Source of the DNA: Pseudozyma flocculosa PF-1
Taxonomy: Eukaryota > Basidiomycota > Ustilaginomycetes > Ustilaginales > Ustilaginaceae
Direction of reading: 5' to 3'
Length of the DNA: 64,000 nucleotides
NCBI RefSeq assembly: GCF_000417875.1
Contig: NW_006920890.1
Span: 364,205-428,204 of the forward strand
Below are positions 41,941 through 54,200 of this stretch, piece after piece; within the stretch, counting starts at the first letter, position 1; each line of letters opens with the position of its first letter. A model generated the notes under the pieces. That model made no database searches. It had not been told where the DNA came from and was given only the letters and a program-made list of their open reading frames with translations. The position numbers were made by a program, and so were the translations under genes.

Positions 41941-43100
41941 GACAAGCATGCGACAGCTGCACTGTTTGTGCAACATGAGGGTGCAATAACAAGACAACAT
42001 CAACAGAGGTCCACCTTCAAGCACTCATTCATCCATATGAATCTTCCTCTGCTGACAACTTGTCTATCTCAAGGAGGTTGTTGTGGACAAGTGAGTTGAC
42101 AAAGCGTGTGAGGCGGCGCTTTACGGCCCTGCCTCAGAAGCAGGCAGGATCAGCGCGGCTCTTGCAGTACTTCTTGAAATGACTGGCGACGTGGATAGCG
42201 ATGTTGTTGCGCCACGCGGTGAACATCTCCATGGCGGCGTAGGCCGCACAGCTGTCAACACCGCTGTCAAATGCGACGCGCTCAAAACCCGTCAGTTCGG
42301 TGTATCGAGGAAGGTGAGTGTCGATAATGTCGTGCCAGGCGCGACGTTCTGGTGAGATGCGAGTGCGGTGAGAAGTTGTCAAGCAGCATGCTGATTTGAT
42401 GACAAGCCATTGTCCCTGCACAGGCATCCTTGAAGACTTGTTGATCGATCATGTAAGACCATCATGCTCCTGCATCCTTGATGGTCCCTACCCCCTTCCT
42501 CCAAACTGGCTCAGCCATGTTGCTTTTCCCTTCCACACAATGTCTGTGCTGCCTGCTTGAAGAAGTCAGTCTTCCTTGAGTGGTGCAAGGAGTGGCTGAT
42601 GATGCTGGGGGCCATCAAGGCAGTACTTGTTCAGCACTACTTGGCAACCCTGACCTTTGCATCAGATGTTCCACTACACCACAAGCTGCGTCTGTCAGCC
42701 TACATCAAGGACCAGCAGTCCATGGACCACCTTGCGCGCAACCTCAGGACCAAGTTTGGCAATGCCAAAACCGAGTGGACCGGGTCACTCGCCATGCCTT
42801 CGACTTCATCGCCTTCATGATAATAGCGTCAAAAGAAGAAGATCCTGCAATCTCACTCGCCGCCTTCTTGAATGCCAAATTGTTCAAGAAGTGTGGTCCG
42901 AGATGACAACTTGACGATGAACTCGCGTCTCACCACAGCGTCGCGCGTGGCACAAGGTCTAGGGTTGGGGTTAAGCAAGACGCCGCACTCACAAGCGTGT
43001 CCATTCATAGCTAGCAGCAACTGGTCTTCAATGGCCACCTGATGTATCATACATCTTGGAAGGGCATCAGCAGAACAAGCTGTTGGCATTCAGCATCAGC
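41941..43100. mobile_element. Possible decayed mobile element in a low-GC island
   Basis: GC drops abruptly: by hand count 41941-42060 is 55 of 120 bases (46%), against 75% in 5041-5100. Two short ORF remnants differ in style from all neighbours. One is on the minus strand (42427-42134), with ELTGFERVAFDSGVDSCAAY and AWRNNIAIHVASHFKKYCKS. One is on the plus strand (about 42557-42820), with GAIKAVLVQHYLATLTF and SAYIKDQQSMDHLARNLRTK. Both recall ORFs carried by fungal DNA transposons, possibly of the Fanzor/TnpB-like type, but neither is long enough to classify. No terminal repeats were found by eye. Confidence 0.28.
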
Positions 43101-43560
43101 TGTGGACAAGTACTGCATGTCCAAGGTCAGCCCAATGGGCAAACTTGACAGTGTCACATGGTGAGGCTCAAGTGCATCAGTTGTTGAAGTAAACAAGGCT
43201 GATGCAGTGTAAAGGTTGAGGGGGGCAGGTTGGACCAAGGTAGGAGGTGTACAGGGCTTATTCCTTTAAGGTCCTGGTAAGGCCTTGAGGAAGACAAGAT
43301 GTCAACACAGAAAGGCTGGTGTGTCTGAAGGAATCCTTGACAGATGGTGGAGTCCTGACCTGTTGAGGCTGACAGGTGATGGTGAGGGAAGAGAGATGGT
43401 GACTGGCCAGTCTTGAGGAGGAGGGAAGGGAGGAGGTGAGGGAAGGAGAATGGGTGTGAATTGCCTGAGGAGAAGGGGGAGAGGGGCAGGCCAGAAGGGC
43501 CTGTATATATACCCATCAGGGTGTGTACCAAAGTGTAACAGACTTGTACCAAGTACAAAA

Positions 43561-43724
43561 CTGGTACAAGAATGGTACAAGACTGGTACAAGAATGGTAC
43601 AAGACTGGTACAAGAATGGTACAAGACTGGTACAAGACTGGTACAAGACTGGTACAAGACTGGTACAAGACTGGTACAAGACTGGTACAAGACTGGTACA
43701 AGAATGGTACAAGACTGGTACAAG
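43561..43724 (+). repeat. Minisatellite, about 15 tandem copies of an 11-bp unit
   Basis: Unit CTGGTACAAGA, with a C/A difference at its first base; unit by unit the pattern is C A C A C A C C C C C C C A C, otherwise nearly perfect. A degenerate inverted copy (CTTGTACCAAGTAC) lies just upstream at about 43543-43556. Since 11 is not a multiple of three and no frame contains a stop, all frames on both strands are open through the array, giving several spurious ORFs (YKTGTRMVQDW-type or SCTSLVPVLYQ-type repeats). A TATATATA stretch lies at 43504-43511. Confidence 0.97.
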
Positions 43725-45240
43725 CTGCAAGGGAGAGGGCAGGGGAAAAAGGAGGAAGAACCCAAGGGGGGAGGCTACTGGGATATTCCTTGACATGCAG
43801 GCTGCATGTGCAAACATCATCTCCCATCTGTCTAGCTGTCCCTGTTTGTTTCCCCACTTGCACACTTCTCTGCCACAGTAGAACAGGTCAAGAACAGCTG
43901 AAGCAGTGCTGCAGCTATCTTACCAGTCCTGCTTGAGCCTTGCTGCACTGCAGCAACTTTCTCGTCAGCACATTGACAGCCGCTACCAGACTGCAGATGG
44001 TTGTGGTCACTCATGAAGGCTTGGAGCTCTCTTGCTGGCTGAGCACAGGCTAAGAGACAGGAGGCATGAGCACTCGTTGACTGCACTCTTGTCGAGAGGC
44101 CCTTGACCACAGTCTCGAGCCTTCAGCCCTCTGAAGCACGCGGCACCCGGTCAGTTACCCCACACAACCGGCCACACGTCTCAACCGAGGCTGGGATCCG
44201 CAAAGGCTCGTCCCGTCTACGGTACCTCTTCACGGCAGCGAGGCTGGGGCCCTTGCGGTTCTGCAGGTCAAACGAGGGCAGCCACAGCGATCCCGCCAGA
44301 CGAGGGCCGCCTCGCCAAGTCACGGCCGGTCTTCCTGCCAGCTTCGTGGCCTGGCGGGGCGGGGAAAGCCCACGTCCAGATCCCTGCTGGCAAGTCTTAA
44401 TCGGCGTGGCCCGGTCTGGCGTCCGGTTGTCGCCGCCGCTCGCTCTTAGCCCAGCGCCCTGCTGCTTTGGGATCTGCTTGACGGGCACGGAATTTGTATT
44501 GGAGTCGACGGCGCAGCCATGTGCGAATGGCCTCGTACAGTAGCATGTTCCAGCGCCTACCTGCTGCCTGCTCGTCAGGCCCTAGAGGCCGGGTGATCTC
44601 CTCGATGCGTTACATGGTTCATCTGGCGGCCGGGCAAAGGGCGGCCGCGCTGGCGCAGGCGAGCCCAGAGCGACGTAGCCGAAGCGGCTCCTTGTATGCG
44701 TGCCGGCGCACACGGAGGCGTCTCGTCTTCGAAGCGATGGCCTTCTCTGTCTGGCATGGGGCTGCCGCTGCTGCTAATCCCGGAGCTCATCGTCCTGAGT
44801 CGCCCTTTAGGCCGGTGTTCGTCGCAGGCCGGCGCCGGTACCGCTCTTTTGTCGTCTGTCGTCTGCCGTCGCTGTCATCATCACCACACGGGCATGCTCC
44901 TCGACCGGTACCACCATCTTCTCATCTCATCCCTTCTGCTGCTCGCAGACTCTTCCACGGATCAGACATCTCGATACCACTCACTACTACCTACCCTCTC
45001 CTACCCGTCCGCCATCTCGACGCGCCGGCTCGCCACGGCAACCTGTACCAACCACTGGCGACATTCAGCACCCGACGCCGCCTCATTCAAGTCCAGCTCG
45101 CCTCCGACCGATGTCCAGATAGCAACACCTCGCCTCGCTACACAGCCCAGCACTCACCATTACGCAGCCGTCGGTGAGGGCGCGTGCCTGCGTCGGCGCC
45201 TGTTCGAGCCACATCCGGGACGGGACGGCGAGGTCCCGCG
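43725..45240. promoter_or_regulatory. Boundary of the low-GC island and upstream region of the RIM15-type gene
   Basis: AT-richer sequence continues to about 44,120, after which normal GC-rich sequence resumes. No gene is supported. From about 44,870 to 45,180 the plus strand is C/T- and ACC-rich, like a leader for the gene starting at 45241. Confidence 0.4.
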
Positions 45241-48200
45241 ATGGCGTCCAAGGGGCAGGCCGAGCCAGGCGGCACCCGCAGCACCATGGGCCACGACGAT
45301 ACCGACGATTCCCGCGAACAGAAGCGGCAGCCTGCGCCTTCGTCCTTGCTACCGCTGCCGTCCGTGGGCGCGGCACCCGATGCGTCGCGGAGATGGGCCG
45401 CTTTGGCTGACGAGAGCGAAGGCCGGCCGAGCCTGTCCGACGTCGAAGAGGAGGATCTCGTCACCACTCCAAAGGCGGGCCTGACTGGCCGCCAGAGCGT
45501 CTTCGGTGAGTGCCGTCTCGTCTTCCTTCATCGAGGAGGCCCGGAATGCGGGGCTTGCGAGCGAGAGGAAGGGGGGAGAGGTCGGGGCCGACGCCTGCTC
45601 AGCAGGCCGACTTGGCGGTGGCCGAAGAGTCGTCCAGTCGCTCGTGATCCGGCGCGGGATGCCGCACCATGCGGCGCGGAGTCGTTGGCGACTAACGTGT
45701 TGAGAAGGCAGAGCCGACGCCAGGATCCCATGCGTGGCAGGAGAAGTCGTGGCCATGCCATGGATCTCTTGTTGGCCAAGTTGGCTTGCTGGCTGGCGCA
45801 TCCCTGCTGGTCCGCCGTCCGCTCGCGCTGTCAGAAGGCGAATCCGGCTCGCCCTCTTGACTCCGTCGGAGGGACGACAGGCCACCGCTAGGCGGCGTGC
45901 CGAGTGGTCGACAAAGGATGGACCTGTCAGAGGTCGGGGCCGTCTTGGCTTCTCGAGGACGCTGTGAAGTTACGATCCCCGCTGACCGTGCTGCTGCTCC
46001 CCCTCCTCTGCTTCTCCCTAACCGCTCTCTTTGGGACCCTCTGTTGCTCGTTGCGCATGATAACCCGCCTCTCGGCCACGCTATCGACGCTGCCTGCTTT
46101 CTGCGGTACGCCCCACGCCGCCACCGTCGTCTTCGTCGTCGACTTGTTCGCTGCCGCCACCAACACGTCGCCACTACCCCGAACCTACGGCCATCTCGCC
46201 GTCGTCATCGTCGCCCTTGCGCCCGATCGGCCGTGTTGCCGACCACCTCCACCAACCGACTGCCCGACTGCCCGACTGCCCGCGCTTTCCCCGCACCACT
46301 CTGGCGACGTGGCTGCCTGCCTCTCTGGCTGGCTGCCCGCCCTGCCTGCCTGCCTCTGCTCTGCTGCAACCGCTCGCTTGGATGCGACCGGCCGCATGAA
46401 AATCCGCTTTTTTTTGACTTCGGCCCTGCCTGCTCTGCTGCTTTGCCGTCGACCCGGCCTCACACCACCGTCCCTCTCTTCTGCTGGCTGGGCCGCCTGG
46501 CGACTCGACCTTGGGTGCGCTGCCTGGCCTGCCGCTGGCTTGGTGGCTGCGCTGTCTGCCCCGTCCTTTGGCCCGCGCTGCTCGACCCTGGCGGCTGCCT
46601 GCTTGCTTGTCTTGTGGCTGCCACACCTCTCTGCCACGGCTCCGCCTGCCTCTGGCCGGCCCACAAACGCGCTACACTCACCCACCTCATCTCAACCTCA
46701 CCCACCTCTCTATCTTCTCCTTTTGACTCTGGCGCCGCCGTGACTTCTGCACCGCACTGCCCATCGTCCTTCACAACACTCGATCCTTCTAACTGCCACA
46801 TCGTCTTCTCGTCGTCGCCGTCGTCATCGCTCTTTTGACTGCTGCCTCGTCATCGACATCCGACCTCGCGCTGCGCCTGCACTCGACGACCTCGACGACC
46901 TCGACGTCCACCGCTGGCTGCACATTCCGCCGTCCTCGTTCGCTCGCGACCTTGCGCTGTTCGGCCATCGATCTTCACCTCCATTCCGGCCCTCATCCTG
47001 TCTCGGCCTCGTCCCTGCCTTCACATCCATCGATCCCGGCAAACCCAACGCCGACTGACGACCACGCCGCCGACGACTGACTGCTCGGATCTCCAACAGT
47101 ATCCAGCCCCTTTATCGATCCCTTCGCCGCTCAAGCCCCGCAGCGGCGCACCAACAGCGCGTTCACCGCCGACCAGGCGCCCTGCGATCCGCTCTGCCGC
47201 CCTGCACGCCCTGCACCCGGCAACGAGCTCGCCCCAGCGTCGCCATCTACGGCTGAAGCCGCTGCCGCACCGTCTCAGAGCAGCGCGGGAGCCAGCCTCG
47301 GCACCCTCACCCTCGAGGACCTCGGGGACCACCGTCGCGACCCTCGCGCCGGATCAGGCTCCAGCCCTTCGCCGCCGCCGCGCGATCCGGTTGCATCCGT
47401 CCCTCGGCCTGCCCACGCCGCTCCCCGGCCCGCTCACGCTAGCCCAGCCCGTCCAGCCGAACCTCCGCACACCAGCCGCCCGCCCCCCCACCAGCCCCAT
47501 GGCGGCCTAAACGCGCACCTGGCGGCAACATCAGCAGGCTCAGCTCCGGTCACTGCGGCGCCGCACAGCCTGCTCAGCGCCAAGAACAGGAAAATGTCGT
47601 TCGACAGCACGCCTTCCTTCTCCAGCCCGCTCGCCTTTGCCTCGATCCTCTCAAACGACGAGGACAACAACGAGGACGGGACAGCCCCCGTCGCCGGTCT
47701 CAGCGACATGGACGAGAAGTCCGACGAGGCCAGCGACCTTGGCGAGGCAAAGGCCGACGATGGCGACGGCCCCACGCAGAAGCGTCCCGCCCAGACGCGG
47801 CACGACACCCTGTCGCGGTCAGGGTCGAATTCGAGCAGCGCAGCGAGAAGAGGCGAGCCCTCCTCGACCAAGTCGTTCCGGCCGTCGCACCCGCGAACCG
47901 TCGACAAGGATCGATCCGGCTCCCTCTCGCTTCATCGAGCGGCCACCGGAGCCTCGCGCCTGGGCTCGGCCGCGCACACGCGGCAGGCTTCGTTCAACGA
48001 TGACGACGACACAGGGTCCATCTCGTCGGACGGCGTCTTTTCGGTGCCGACCTCGTCGTTGACTCGCAAGAGCTCCGTGGCCAGCTCGACCGGCTCCATG
48101 GGTCCGCCGGCTGTTCCGAAGCGGGTGTTGGAAGCGGTAGCCCCCTCTGCTGCCGCCGAGCAGGCCGACGAGGTCGGGGGCCGTCCCATCTCGGCCGCGG

Positions 48201-51200
48201 CGGCGGGCAAACGAAAGGAGGACCATCTGCTCGGGCTAGGCATGCCGTCGAACCCTTCACCCCTCTCGTCCGGCTCGTTTGGCAGCGGCAGCGGCAGCGG
48301 CAGCGGAAGCTTTGCTCCTTCGTCGTACAAACCACCATCGCCGCTGCTGACATGGGGATCGACGGTACCCAAGTCCGGCGCGGCGGCCGGCAGCGGCCAG
48401 GCATCTAGTCAGACGCCGGCCCGGCAACGGCGACGCCTCACCGCCTCGTCGCTGAGCGCGGCCACGAGCGCCCACCGGCGGGCACGGTCGCTCGGCGGCG
48501 TGCTGCTCGGCGAATCGGCTGCCCCGCCCGTCGGCGGTCCGGATGGCGTCGATCCCAACCTCGTCGCCGCTATTCAATCGGGCAGCTCGACCATCCCGCT
48601 CCCCGGCTACGGCCTCGACAGCCAGCGATCCGCCAGCACAGCATCGACGGGCACGCAGAGCTCCACCACGTCTTCCTCGGCCCTCTCGTCCGGCGGCATC
48701 GTCGCCCCGTCGTCGATGCCATCCACGCCGACAGCCACGCTCCGTATGCACTCTAGAAAACGAGGTGAGTTGCCTCCGTCGCTCAGCAGCGATCCAGGAC
48801 CCTGCGAGCAGTCCTCGGCATGCAGCAGCGCACTCATCTTTCGAGCTCCCTCTCCTTGTCGTCTGCCGTCGCTCCCCTTGCCCTTGTCGCCTCGTGCACG
48901 GGCTGCAGGCTCGCAAATCTACATCGACAACGACGAAGGTTCGGCGAGGTCGCCGCCCGCCCCCTTCGAGACATCGCCTCCCATGGACACCTCGGCCTCG
49001 GCCTCGGCCTCTTCGACCTACGTGAGGCCCCGTGTGCGCAGCCAGACGATGGGCGTCGGCGCTCATCCGGCTGCGTCCAGCCCGGGTCTGTCGTCGAGCC
49101 TCAGCGCATCCTTGGGTCCCAGCTCGCAAAAGCCTGGCCCAGGACTGGCCGACGCTATCCGGCTGCAGAGGGTGCCCACGGCAGTGCGCTTGGCGGGCGA
49201 CCTTTTCGTGCCCACCTCGCCGGCCCACACTCGGTCCTCGCTGTCTCAGGACGCCTCGCCGGCGCGGCAGACGCCGAGAGGGATGCAGCCTCCTTCACAG
49301 GGCGTCATCAGCCCTGGCGGACACCACGGTCTCGGCATCGGGCTAAACAGCGAGGCTGGCAGCGCTGGCAGCAGCACCAGTCGACTGCATGTGCCGCCCC
49401 AGACGCCTATGGCCACCAGCCGCAGCACCTCTCCGCTGGCGTCGGAGCACAGCCACGGCCGCAGCGGCCAGTCTTCCTCATCGAGTTCGGGCCGAGTCTC
49501 GCCGGTGGTGGAGCGGAGTCGGCTGAGCACCAAGTCGTCCGCGATTGGCCCAGAGCTCCGCGACGCTCCGCTGACCGTCTCGATCCCTGCTGGTCGGTCG
49601 ATCGAGCCCTCCGGCAGCCTTCCCAGTTCTGCCCTGCTCGGCCCGCGTTCGCCCGTCTATTCGCGGTCAAGCCTTCGCTCGGGTTCCGAGTCCTCGTCAT
49701 CGACGCACGACTCAACGGCCGGTGCCGGCGTCTTTTCGCCGAGCGCTTCGCTCTCCACTTCCGGCCGGCTTAGTCCCACCTCGAGCTTTGCCAGGAGACC
49801 GGCTGCTCCGCCGTCAGCCAGCAGGGCCGCACGTCGTTCGTGGGGGGCACAGGAGCTGTTCGACAGCCTTTCGGACTTGCCCGACCCATCTGCCGATCCG
49901 GGGAACGCCGAGAGGCCTGCACCCTGGATCGCATCCTCGCAGGACGTTGCGGCGCCGAACTCTCGATTCGCGGCGGTGCGCGACGACCCGGCGACGATCA
50001 AGCTCAGCCGATCGATTGGCGCCGGCGCTGCTCTCGACGTGCCGTCCTCGACGAGCAGGTCGATGAGGCCCGAGCAGAGCCACCTGCTCACCCCGGTCCG
50101 ACTGGCGTCGTCGAACCAGCAGATGTCCGGCACGGACGAGTACGCCAGGATCATCATCCAGAGCAGGAACGCCAAGATGCAAAAGTGGAAGGCGCAGAAT
50201 CCCAAGTCGCCCCCGGCCTCTTCGTACTCGCATCGTCCCGGTGGCGCCTCTGCCGGGCAGCGTGTGGCGGCCGACGCGATGCCGGACTGGGGCTCGTTCG
50301 GTGCGGCGCGCCAGGCCGAGCTCGAGGCCGCCTCGTCGATCGCGCTTGGGCGTCGTGGAACAACCATTGGCATCTCTCGCACCGTCGGCCCACCGAGCAC
50401 TCCGGGTCCTTCTCGCAGGCCATCGCAGGCCGACTCGATCACCAGCATCGAGTCGCAGAATGGCGACTTCTCCGGCCCGTCTGACGCCGACGGCGCAGAC
50501 CTGCCCTCTGCATTCGCCCACCTCGCCGGTCCAAAGGAGATCGAATGGGTCGACTGGCTCGACGAGTACCGCAAGATGAAGGAGGCCAAGCTGCAGTCGG
50601 AGCGCGAAGAGGCCGAAGCCGAGGCACGGGGCGACGGGTCGGAGTCGGCTGGCGACAACGACGACGACGACGACGACTCGGACGCTGGAACCGAGCCGGC
50701 AGCCGCCGCGGATGTCGAAGAGCCGGGCATTCTCCAAGGCGATGACGCGCTGGGGGCCTCTTCGCTGCTCGGCGAAGCCGCGAGCGAGGGCCGCAGATCG
50801 GTGTCGGATCCGCTAGCAAGGCAGAGGGTGGCGCAGCCTGCAGCCATGGCCAGCGGCAACGCGGCCGACACCGGCATGGGCCAGCTGGAAAGCGCGATGG
50901 AGAAGCTCAGCACGGCCGAATCGCAGCGGACCATCGGCCGTTCGTCGAGCCAGCAACCGCTCGGACCGGTGCGGAAGCCCTCGGCCGCCCCCGTGCGGGG
51001 ATCCTCGCGGCCCTACGCCGACACGCGCCGCAGCTTCACCGTCGGCAACCCGCAGGGCCTCGGTGGCAGCGGCGGTCGCGGCAGCGCATCTTCGACGGTG
51101 CACCGCCTCGGCATCGACAAGCCGCGCACCATCTCGCTGTCGCCCATCACTTCTCGCGTCACGGGCGCCGCGTCCTATGCACCCTCGAGCAGCTCGGCCC

Positions 51201-54200
51201 AGCAGCAGGCCTCTCGCAGCAAGCGGCGGCAGCTCGGCGGCAAGATCGAGGCGTGGTGGAGCGCGGTCAAGTCTGGCTTCGGCGGGCACATGACCGAGCA
51301 GGGCGGCCGCACGCTGCAGGCGCAAACCCAGTCGCGGCAGCCGGGCCCACAGAGACCGCAGAGGCCTACCCGGCCGACGGCCCAGTCGTTCTCATCGTCG
51401 CCACAACGCGTCAAGGCTCAGTCGATTCCGCGGCAGGCGGCCTCGAACGAGGCAGCGTTCGAGGTGGGGACCGCGCCCGCAGAACCCTGCCCGCTTGCCG
51501 TAGAGGCCTTTGCCCGGCACAGCAGGTCGCAGACCGGTACGCTCGGCAGCAAGGTGCCAGAGTCGGTGCACACACTGCGCCCTTCGTCGTCCGCGCAGAA
51601 CCTGCTGGAGAAGAAGCAGGCGGCCGAACAGCAGAGGCTAGATGCCGGCGAAGATCGGACCGCCGCTGCCGCCAGCTCGCCGAGCCAGCCAGCCGCTGGC
51701 GCTGCTGCTGCAGAGGATCGGCGCGGCTCGGTGTCATCCCGCGGCAGCGCAGAGACAACGGGCAAGGACTCGATCAAACGGCGCCAGCACCAGCCGAAGC
51801 TCTCGCTGCAGCTCGAGAGAGGCTTCAGCACTTTTGATGCCGGCGGCTTCGACAGCCTCGATCCCAAAGGCTCTCGCTTCAACACGCTGTCGCAGGGCGA
51901 TCGCCTAGAGGCCCGCCAACCGCTCTCTCCGCTAAGCGGCCCCAGCTCGACCCTCTCGCCGGAGGAAGATGAGGCGCGGCCGGAGCCACCGACGAGCGCC
52001 GCGAGCGCCGTCACCTCACCCGTCGAGCCTCGAACCAACATCACGCGCTCGCCCGGCCCACGGCGGCGACGCCTCTCGCGAGCCTGGAAACCCGGCGACG
52101 GCGAGGCTGGCATGTCGTCCAAGCGGCACTCGATGCTCGAGGGCAGCGCCAGCGGCGCCGTCAGCCAGGACGAATCCGAGGCGGAAGGCAAGCGTGGGCG
52201 CGTACGCGCGAGCCAGGGCCGGACGTCGAAGGAAATGACCATGTACTCGGTCCACCAGCACATCCGCCAGCGTCTGGCCGCGTCCAAGGAGAGCTGCGAC
52301 AGGGAGCTGCGCAAGATTGTCGCCGCCATCAGCTCGTTCGTCGAGGCGGACCTCGAACGGCAAGAGGACGAGGCCAACCAGCGCGCCCTAGGCGTCGATG
52401 GCGATGACGACGAGGTGGAAGAGGTGTTTGACGGCGACGACGTCACCCTCTCGCAGCAGCTCGGCCTCGGCGACAGCATCCACAGCGACGGGAGCACCGG
52501 GACTCGCGCCGAGTCCGCGACCATGTATCGCGACTTCAGCGCCGGCTCGTTTGCCTCGAGCGAGCCGACGTCGGCAACGGAACGCCTGCCGCTGGACGAG
52601 ATCGATGACCAGAGCTTCGATCCGGACGAAACCCCGCAAGGTGAGTGATCAGATCGGGCCTGCCTTCGAACTTCCGAGGAAGCTGCGTCTGCCGACGCTG
52701 ACGGCGCCTCCTCCGGACGCCCGCGCTCACCCCTACACGGCCCGTTCTGGCCCCCTCGCCACAGCCGGAGTGTCGCAGCACTCGCTTCTCGGTGCTCGAA
52801 CACCGGGCAACAACAGAGAAACGACGCCCACGCTTGGCTCGCGCGAGTACCGACTGCCGGCTCCTCCGACGCCTGCTGCTCTCGGTTCTTCGCAGCCAGT
52901 GGTGGGACGTCCGACGGGGATCGCGAATCCCCCGCGCCCATCGAAGCTCAACCCGCTCGGCCGCACAAAGTCTGCAAGCCGGGCCAGCCGCTCTGCGTCC
53001 AACTCGAGGCCTACTTCGCGCTCCCACTCGCCCCTGCCTGGCGTGCCCATGGCCTCGAGCCTCTCGGTGGCGTCCAGCTCGCCGCGCCTGTCGCCCGCGC
53101 GGCGGACGAGGCCGCTGCCCGCAGACGAAGGCAAGCTCCAGCCGTGGATCCCGGCGCTCTCGGAGCTCGTCGCGCTGGCCATGGAGGTCCTTGACACGTC
53201 GATCAACTCGCTCATCGCACGCCATGGCGCCTGCTCGCAGATCATCGCCGCCGTCCAGACAGTCGGTCGGGACTGGGACGAGCATCCGGAGTGGCCTGGC
53301 CGAGGCTGGTACGTACGCCTGCTGCTCGCCGTGGCCGGCCTCAGCCGAGTCGTCGAGTGGTGGGAGGCCGAAAAAGGGTTTTGGAACTTCGACGACGACG
53401 AGGAGCACGACGCCGAGCCGATCCGCTTCATCCTCGGTGGCGGCCAGGGCGAAGGCGAAGGCGGCGAGGCCAGGGCGCCGCCGCACCTCTGGGGCGCCGG
53501 CTACAGCCACAGCCCGACGCGGAAGCGCAGCACCGCACCCGAGCACGATCAGGAGGAGCCGTCGGGTCCCGCCGCAAGCACCAGCGCAACGGCTTCGCCC
53601 GCCCTCGCAGCTCAGGGCGCCCCGGATCCCGCCGACGCCGCGTCTGCCGGCGCTGCCATGGCGCGGAAGCTGTCCGACACGTCCGCCTTGGGTGCAGACG
53701 AGGGCGACACGACCATCGTCGATCGCGAACTGGTCGCGGCAGAGCCATCGCCCGCGGCCGCCGCTCGATCGGCGCATGAGGCATCCGGGGAGCACAAGGA
53801 CGCCGGCGTCAACGTGCTGATGGAGCTGAGCCTCGAGGACCAGCGCTTCCTCTACCTCAGCCCAGCCTGGAAGCTCGTCATCGGCTCCGATCCATCCGAG
53901 CTCTACGATGTGCCGATCGCCGAGCTGCTCGCCTCGGGCGACGTCAACGTCTTCGCCGAGGCGTCCGCCCAGCTGCAGGCCAACGAGTCGCACACGGTCG
54001 AGGCCATCTTCCGCCTTCGGATCGAGCGCTCCGCGCTGGTCAGCCCGACCGCCTCGGACGCGTCCGAGGACGGCAGCGACGTCGACGAGACCCGCTATTT
54101 CCAGGAGATGGAGGGCAAGGGCATGCTGATGCACGACCGGCACAACGGACTGCCCTCGCACACCATGTGGGTCTTCAAGCCCAGCGGCCCGCCGGAGCCA

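Noticed and set aside
43154..43936. Several 115-200 residue repeat proteins over the minisatellite
   Set aside because: The 11-bp array lacks stops in all six frames, so these ORFs follow automatically and have no independent support.
44123..44488. 121-residue minus ORF with normal-looking composition next to the low-GC island
   Set aside because: No recognisable domain, no splice or promoter support, and an overlapping plus frame is equally open.
45734..47080. ORFs of 80-310 residues inside the first RIM15 intron
   Set aside because: Pyrimidine-driven Leu/Pro/Ser/Cys-rich translations in overlapping frames, without conserved motifs.
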